64,000 bases of DNA from Diplosphaera chodatii (Eukaryota > Chlorophyta > Trebouxiophyceae > Prasiolales > Stichococcaceae), in contig JAALGY010000059.1 in assembly GCA_032358165.1 (NCBI GenBank), forward strand, positions 558,001-622,000, read 5' to 3'. Under the pieces are notes generated by a model. The model ran no database searches. It was not told the origin of the DNA and saw only the letters and a program-made list of their open reading frames with translations. The position numbers and the translations under genes are program-made. This document shows positions 57,988 through 64,000 of the stretch, piece after piece (position 1 is the stretch's first letter; the number at the start of each line of letters is the position of its first letter).

Positions 57988-59586
57988 ATGGCAACGCTAC
58001 ACAGCTTGCGCAACAGAGCAGATGTTGCAACTGAGCACACCCTTCAGTGTCGCCGCGCCAGGTTGCAACCAGGCGCGCGGCAGCGACGCTGGCACTTTGC
58101 CGCCAGCCGAGTTATCTGTCGGGCAAATGCTGACAAGCAAGTGCCCGATCAGCAACTGATCAGTCGCACCTCCAGGCGCACCATACTCAGAGGTGCCCTA
58201 AAGTGCGCCGACATGTGCCCCCCGTCCAGACTCGGAGCTGCATCTGTGGAGATGAGGAGTGACGATCGAGCCGCCTGTATGCAGGCTCAGCAGTAGGCGT
58301 GTTGTGTTGCGCTGCATGCGGGAGTGGGAAGCCAGGGAGCAATGGCAGCATCAGACAGTGGCCCGGGCGGTGGGACTGGTATGACAGGTGAGCCAGCAGG
58401 AGCCTGTGCAGAAGGCTTTTGAGCTCGCTGCTGGTAGTAGGACTGCCCACATGACGGCATGTCCCGACGAAGAGAGCACTTTCACACTCAGGTATTTTGC
58501 GCTGGGCATGGCGACCACCATGCAGCAGTATGAAGCCGAGATTGCGCCGCTCAAGCGCCGCCTCTTCGCTGATGCAGTGGCGTCCGGCACCGACGTCCTG
58601 GAGCTGGGCATGGGCACAGGACCAAACCTCAGATATTACGGCAACAAGGTGATGCTGGTGTGCATACCGGGGTGTCCCCGATCTGGCTGCAGGTCACATG
58701 GGCCAAAACATGTTGCGCAGCCTGTGGCATCTACTGGGATTTTCAACAGCTTATCTGCCGTCTGCAGGATGTACGAGTGACAGGCATTGATGTCAACGCA
58801 GCCATGGCGCCATATGCAACGCAAGCAGCGCAGGACGCAGGCCTACCAGCGGACAGACTGCATCTGGTGACAGGGGACGTCCAGGCGCTGCCATTTGCAG
58901 ACCAGAGCTTTGACTTAGTCATCTGCACCTTGGTGAGGACCAAGTTGGCTTGCTCCTATCTGCTCCTTCGAGCCAGTTCCGTGTCACCGTGAAACCTTGC
59001 CCCTTATTGCCTCGGTGGACTTGACGTCGCGGTGCACGTTGTCCAGGCGCGTCAGAGATGTGGCATCTGCCGCAGGTCCTGTGCTCGGTGCCGGACCCCA
59101 GCGCAGCGCTGGCAGAGGCCGCCAGGGTGCTGCGGCCCGGCGGCCGCCTGCTGTTCATTGAGCATGTGCTCGCATCGCCACAGCACTGGGTCCTGCAAAC
59201 GCGGCAGGTACGCCAGGACGCTACACAACACAGTTGATGTATGGCATGTTGCACCCAAGCTAGCAAGCCGATGCCAACAACCCTGCCGCTGCTGCTGCTG
59301 CAGAGGCTCCTGCAACCGTTGCAACGGCTGGCGGCGGACAATTGCCACCTATGTAGGCAGACGGGTCCCCTGATAACTTCTTCCGGCCTCTTCAAGAAGG
59401 TCTGCACCTTGGTGGCACATCTGCCGGCAACAGGACTGAGTGGGGGATATACTGTACTGCTCAAAGGGGTCAGTCGGACTTTGAACCTGTAACGTTGATG
59501 TCTTGCAGGTGGACGCCGAACCTGACTTCGAAGTTCCTGGGCAGGGACTGATAGCGCCACACTTTGCCGGCATTGCAACGGTGTGA
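57988..59586 (+). CDS. Class I SAM-dependent methyltransferase (METTL7-like), organelle-targeted
   Basis: Six exons give about 329 aa: 57988-58245 (end tentative), 58388-58648, 58768-58932, 59076-59207, 59304-59399, 59509-59586. The first 65 residues are Arg/Ser/Gln-rich (RRARLQPGARQRRWHFAASR) and form a plausible transit peptide. Motif I is DVLELGMGTGPNLRYYG; the acidic SAM-ribose residue is in VTGIDVNAAMAPY; motif II is GDVQALPFADQSFDLVICTL; motif III is EAARVLRPGGRLLFIEHVLA. After this, QRLAADNCHLCRQTG matches the METTL7/plant thiol-methyltransferase-like C-terminal block ('P.w....dGC.l.R.T'). It likely methylates a small thiol or lipid-like molecule; substrate unknown. The exon 1/2 junction was chosen because it keeps phase 0. 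Confidence 0.8.
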
Positions 59587-60069
59587 TGCCAGCAGCGGCT
59601 AGGCGCCACGAGCAGTGAAGTCCATCAGATGCTGTGGAAATCTGCAACACCAGTTCGTCATCAGGAGAGGGCTTGTCAGGTAGTGGGAAATATTGCTTGG
59701 AGCGGGCATGATGCGATACAGGGTGAACATTGCCGGTCTGAATGATGATGTTTCAACCGCAATGCCATGTGCCGTGAGGGTTTTGTTGCGATCAAGCACC
59801 AAGACCTGACAAACATGCATTGCCGGCGTCAGCAGTTCAGCACTGGACCAGACAGCCTTGGTCCCACCGTGGCTGCAGGGCGGCTATCGGCCGCAGCCCT
59901 TTGCCCAGACGGTGCACCTTGCACGGCCATTCCGGCTTTGGAAACACCATCCTTCGACGTCAAACGCAACGCACAGCAAGACAAAGCGTCTACAGAAGGA
60001 CCAGTTGTGCTCCCCTGCCCCTTTGGGGCAGCGGGCGAGGTGCTTGAGTGGTTCACATAGCACACTTCG
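59587..60069. other. Intergenic, promoter and 5' leader of the eIF4G-like gene
   Basis: A 97-codon plus-strand frame (59767-60060) ends 9 bases before the next start codon. It may be an upstream ORF in the leader; no domain is visible. Confidence 0.35.
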
Positions 60070-63000
60070 ATGAGTGAAGCACCCGGTGGCGGCTCCAATC
60101 AGGCACCTGGACGTGGGTCAGGCCCGGCCAGCAGTCGCGATAGCAGCGGCCAGACAGACGCAAACAACCGCAAGTAAGCAACGCTGTCCTGTCGTTGTCC
60201 ATAGGGTGCAAGGAAGGATGCACACACTCCTTGGAGGCTGAAAGTCGCACGCGAGCATCGCTTACATGACCGCTTGGTGTCACATCGCTCACTAGAACGC
60301 ATCAGATTGCGCTGGCAGTCGCCAGCCTGAGAGCGCATGTTTGCAAGCCACCATGTGACTGCCTGAGCCGTCCCGTGGCATGTGCAGTGTGTCCGCCAAA
60401 AAGGCGCCCGGCCCCGACAGCGGCGCGCCTAGCGCTCAGCCAGGCCCGGCACCAGTGCGCGGCGACGCATCCTCCGGCACATCGGCGCCGATAGGTGAGG
60501 CGGCATGCACCCTGGTGCCTTCAGTGCCTTGGCGGTCACCGCTGGCCCAGCAAAAGCGTCCTCGGCCGGCGTCACCTGCAATGCTTGCAATATGCAGAGC
60601 CTCCGCGAGGGAGCTTTGCGGCTGCGACCGCGAACGGGGTGGCCAGCACCCAGCCAGCAGCCGGAAAGGCACAGAAGCCGACTGCAGCCGGTGGGTCCGG
60701 GCCCCAGCCCGTCAAGCTGCCCGCAGGTAGCCTGCATGCCTGCGTCTCTGACGAGATTTCAGATTGCTGTGTCGCGTGGTGGCTCCTTTGAGAACCATCT
60801 CTGAGCCTTGTACCCATCCTGCCTCAGCACAACATGCACATGCTGCAGGTGGTGGCCCCAGGGCACCAGCAGGCCCTCTGCAGTTTGGTTCTTATATGCC
60901 TGGAGCCGACGATGAGGTGAGGCAGCCTGCAAAGGGCGTGCCTGCCCAGACCATGGCATCCACATGCTATGTGAGTTTGCTAGCGGCATTCTTGCAACGT
61001 TGAGGGTAAATTTGCAAGATCCGTCATTAAATCCTCGTGTCTGCAGGCACCACCCCCGCCGACGTCGCAGCAACAGCCAGGTGGCAGTGCCACAGCAAAT
61101 GGCGGCACTGGAGCCGGACAGCCGGCACAAGTGCAGCGGATACCCCGGCCGCCGCCGCTGAACCAGCCGCCGGGTGCACCCGCTGATCAGGCGCCCGGCA
61201 ATGCCCCCGTCGCCGTCCAGCGCCCCCCCACTAGCAGCAGCAGTAGCTCGGCAGTCCAGCAGGGCGGCGGCCAGGGGCAGCCGCTGCCGCAGCATGCGCA
61301 GCAGCCGCCCATGGGCCAGAGCCCGCCGCAGGCTGGCGTCCTGGCCATGCACGGGCGGCAGGCATCAGGGCAGGGCGCCAGCATGTCGCGGCCGCCGCAG
61401 GGGCAGCCGGGTGGCGGCGGCGGCCACTCGCGCAAGGGCAGCCAGGGCCTGCCGCAGCATCTGCAGCAGAGCGGGCCCATGCAGATGTACCCGGGCATGC
61501 CGTCGGGCAGCATGGGCCTGCCGCCCGGCCTGCAGGGGCAGGTGTGCTGTTCGTATGCTGCTTTATGCACAACACAACCTGCCTGGATGCATGCAAATTG
61601 CTGTTGCTCAAGCGGGTGCGCAGTGTGCAGGGATGACAAATGTTGCGCAAGTGGCGAGTGGCATCATTCATGGCAGTTGTGCTGACGACAGTCTTCTGCG
61701 TGCGCATGCAGATGCCGCCGGGCTCGTATATGACGCCGCAGGGCATGATCGTCACGCCGCAGGGCGCCTTCCTGCCCCCGCAGTACATGACCAACATGTA
61801 CAACCCGCAGCAGCAGATGTACATGGGCGCCCCGCCCTACATGCAGATGCCGCCTGGGCTGCACCCCGGGCAGCAGGGCGGCCCCCAGGGCGTGTACGGC
61901 CCCCAGCAGCAGCCGCCGCCGCAGCAGCACCCCGGCCACGCACGCCAGGGGGTGAGCATGCCTCCAAAGCTTTCCAACTCTTGAATGTGCCTGCTATGTG
62001 CCGGCTGACATTCCGCTGAACGTCCACCACGCCAGACAGGTGGTATCAGGCTGAGTATGCAGTCTGCTGACCAATGCATGTTATGTCGCAGAGCTACGGC
62101 AGCGGGCCCCACCCCCAGCAGCAGCCGGGCCCGCAGCACGGCCCGCAGTCGCCGCAGCAGCCCCGCCTGCAGCGGCCGCCTGGCGGCGGCGGCCGCGGCG
62201 TCAGCCACCAGCAGGGCCAGCCGCAGCACCTGGCCTCGCTGCCGCCTGGGCAGCAGCCGCAGGCTGGTCCAGGGCAGCAGGCGGGCCGGGGCGGCGGCGG
62301 GCAGCAGGCGCCGAAGATCGTGCAGCCCGCCCCCCGCAGGGCGCTGAAGCTGGTCAACCCCGACACCGGGGAGAGCCTCGACCTCAGCGCCGCCCGCAAG
62401 GAGGCCGCAGCAAAGGTGGGTGCAGTGCTGTTCCTGGTGCAGCCTGCTGCACCCTCGCCCATCCAGCGGTCGATACTGACGAGGGTTTGCACCAAACTCA
62501 GACATCTCAAACTTGTCTTCTGTAGGCAGCCGCGCACAGGACCGAGCCTGGTGCAGCCCTGCGCGACGGCCCGCCTGGCCTGGCGCGCCCCGGCTCTGCA
62601 CCCAGCCGCGCCGACTCCGCTGCGTCTGGCGCCTCGATGACGAGCGCCACCTCAGCACCAGTGAGACTGTCTTGCAGCAAATGCACTGCCGCTGCGCATT
62701 TATTACGGAGAATTGGAGGGTGCACGTCAAAGCCTTTAGTCAAGGATCCGTCCTATCGGTCACCAAAGTCTCTCACATGTTGTCATGCAGGTCGCTCAGC
62801 CAGCAGCGCGGCCGGCGGCGCCAGAGAAGCGTCCGATCGCGATTGTTGCGCCGTCAGATGCCCCCGGCAAGACGCCTGCGCCATCAGCGGGCCCCAGCGC
62901 CCCTGCCAAGGCTGCAGCCAGCGCTGCTGGGGCCCGCTCGCAGGGCGCAGCAGCAGCAGCCACGCAGCCCCAGGCGGCCCCAGGGGCTACTGGCGACAAG

Positions 63001-64000
63001 GCGGCTGAGCCGCCAGCCAGCGCTGCACCGGCAGCTGCTGCTGTGGCGGTGCCCGCGCCGCCGCCCGCTGAGGATGCCGCCGCCAAGCAGCGTGCAGATG
63101 AGGCGGCTGCAAAGGCGCGCGCTGATGCGGTTGCCAAGGCGGAGGCTGCCAGGGCCGAGGCTGAAGCTGCTGCAAAGGCAGAGGCAAAGGCCAAGGCTGA
63201 GCAGGAGGCTGCCAAGAAGGCTGAGGAGGAGGCAGCGGCAAAGCAGAAGGCACAGGCTGAAGCTGCAGCGAAGGCAAAGGCGGAGGCTGAAGCAGCTGCC
63301 AAGCGGCTCGCAGATGAGGAGGCAGCTGCCAAAGCTAAGGCGGAGGAGGCCAGAAAGGCAGCTGAGAAGGCAGCTGCGGAGAAGGCGGAGCTTGAGAAGG
63401 CGAATGCAGAGCGCGCCGCCGCAGCAGCCGCCGAAGCGCAGGCCGCAGCCGAGGCCGAGAAGGCGGAGGAGGCCGCACTTGCTGAAACTGCCGCCGAGTC
63501 CGCGGCGGACAGCTCCCCCGCGCTGGAGAAAGAGCTCGCAGATGCGACTGGCGAGGCGCACCCCGGCAAGGTCTGCATTCCTTCATATCCGTGCTGCACT
63601 GCCCAATGCACAGTACAATCTGAATGTGGTCATGATACACAGCTTGTAGGCTCACTTCCTTGCTGGGCACCAAAGTTCGTGCAAACATGACATTCGCACA
63701 GGAGGCAGATGGCGGTGCGGCAGCGCCAGCGCTCAGCGCCAAGGCAAAGCGCAAGGCGGCCATGGCACGCGCCGAGGAGAAGGTGCGGACGTCAAGCGAA
63801 AGCGCTGTCTTGGCTGCTTCCTGCTGCGGGCTCATGGCGTTCATGCATGCCTGCACATCACGAGCCTGCTGCATGCCGATAACACATTTGAGCATGAACC
63901 CCTAGAGGCACAATGGCTGCCATTCCAGCATGCGCACAGCAATGACTCCGCATTGCTGAGTGTCACAGGGCACCGGTGATATGATGGATGCGTACACGGC
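60070..64000 (+). CDS. eIF4G-like translation initiation factor, N-terminal part (cut by window end)
   Basis: Start MSEAPGGGSNQAPGRGSGP at 60070. Exons include 60070-60173, 60388-60494, one ending at 60725, one near 60850-60916, 61047-61541, about 61710-61951, 62091-62415, about 62526-62660, 62791-63570 and one ending near 63783; the gene continues past 64000. The protein is Pro/Gly/Gln/Ala-rich. Motifs seen: GPLQFGSYMPGADDE (like the 'qFGs' motif of plant eIF4G), Met/Tyr/Gln repeats (QYMTNMYNPQQQMYMGAPPY), RRALKLVNPDTGESLDLSAA and RPIAIVAPSD, which resemble the short 'I.P.T' motifs before the eIF4E site in eIF4G. A stretch of about 150 residues of Ala/Lys/Glu (positions 63080-63540) should form a long helix. 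The MIF4G core and eIF4E-binding site are not in the window, so the call rests on N-terminal style. Confidence 0.6.
63080..63540 (+). repeat. Coding repeat of Ala/Lys/Glu heptad-like units
   Basis: Within the eIF4G-like exon the sequence encodes repeated AEAAAKAKAE-type units with almost no Pro or Gly. It is expected to form a single alpha-helix or coiled coil. The DNA shows many near-repeats of gcaaaggc/gaggct units. Confidence 0.7.

Noticed and set aside
62796..63611. Long minus-strand Ala/Ser frame antisense to the eIF4G-like repeat
   Set aside because: Antisense shadow of an Ala/Lys/Glu-rich coding repeat. It has no independent start context or domain.
62513..63649. Arg/Gln-rich 378-codon frame
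   Set aside because: Out-of-frame reading of the Ala/Lys/Glu repeat exon and its intron. The alternative frame joins in phase with neighbouring exons.
1..64000. CRISPR arrays, rRNA, tRNA, insertion sequences
   Set aside because: No regularly spaced repeats, conserved rRNA blocks, recognisable tRNA cloverleaf or transposase motifs were noticed by eye. A covariance-model scan would be decisive for tRNAs and snoRNAs.

Overview
The window reads as nuclear DNA of a green alga, most likely a chlorophyte and perhaps trebouxiophyte-like. The genes are split into many short GC-rich exons with GT-AG introns of about 50-350 bases. Exon junctions keep the reading frame, and the products are eukaryotic: a peroxisomal SKL-ended beta-oxidation protein, a p32/MAM33 mitochondrial protein, a GT49 glycosyltransferase, a theta/nu-type DNA polymerase and an eIF4G-like factor. 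I saw no prokaryotic operon, rRNA gene, tRNA gene, CRISPR array or intact transposon. All exon models were worked out by hand from splice sites, frame continuity and family knowledge.

Layout: (1) 3' end of a class 3 lipase, + strand, 1-2322. (2) Small plastid-targeted disordered protein, 2796-3182. (3) Nine-exon conserved-looking gene of unknown function, 3768-5923. (4) 23-exon secreted FN3/beta-domain protein, 6795-13335. (5) Peroxisomal multifunctional protein, 14182-19352. (6) GT49 glycosyltransferase, - strand, 19961-23377. (7) Family A DNA polymerase, about 23987-30964. (8) TKL-like kinase 1, -, 31450-35890. (9) LEA-like/TMEM205 protein, -, 36788-39040. (10) Small membrane ORF, +, 39172-39390. 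(11) MAM33/p32, -, 40072-41686. (12) PH-domain protein, +, about 42241-46527. (13) Expansin-like protein, -, 47240-50287. (14) TKL-like kinase 2, -, 51318-54624. (15) Organelle-targeted protein with a DUF3783-like module, -, 55834-57625. (16) Organelle-targeted class I methyltransferase, +, 57988-59586. (17) N-terminal half of an eIF4G-like factor, +, 60070 to the window end.

The genes do not form one pathway. The most notable points are three. First, the FN3 gene's beta-domain pattern recalls bacterial secreted proteins, yet it carries about 22 introns, one GC-AG intron and a likely 7-base microexon. Second, two paralogous kinases lie about 20 kb apart; one uses GC-AG introns at two positions where its sister uses ordinary GT-AG introns, and both have a greatly lengthened activation segment. 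Third, there is an alga-encoded expansin and a LARGE-type GT49 enzyme, both relevant to surface polysaccharides. Gene starts are least certain for the lipase (truncated), the polymerase, the PH-domain gene, both kinases and the TMEM205-like gene.
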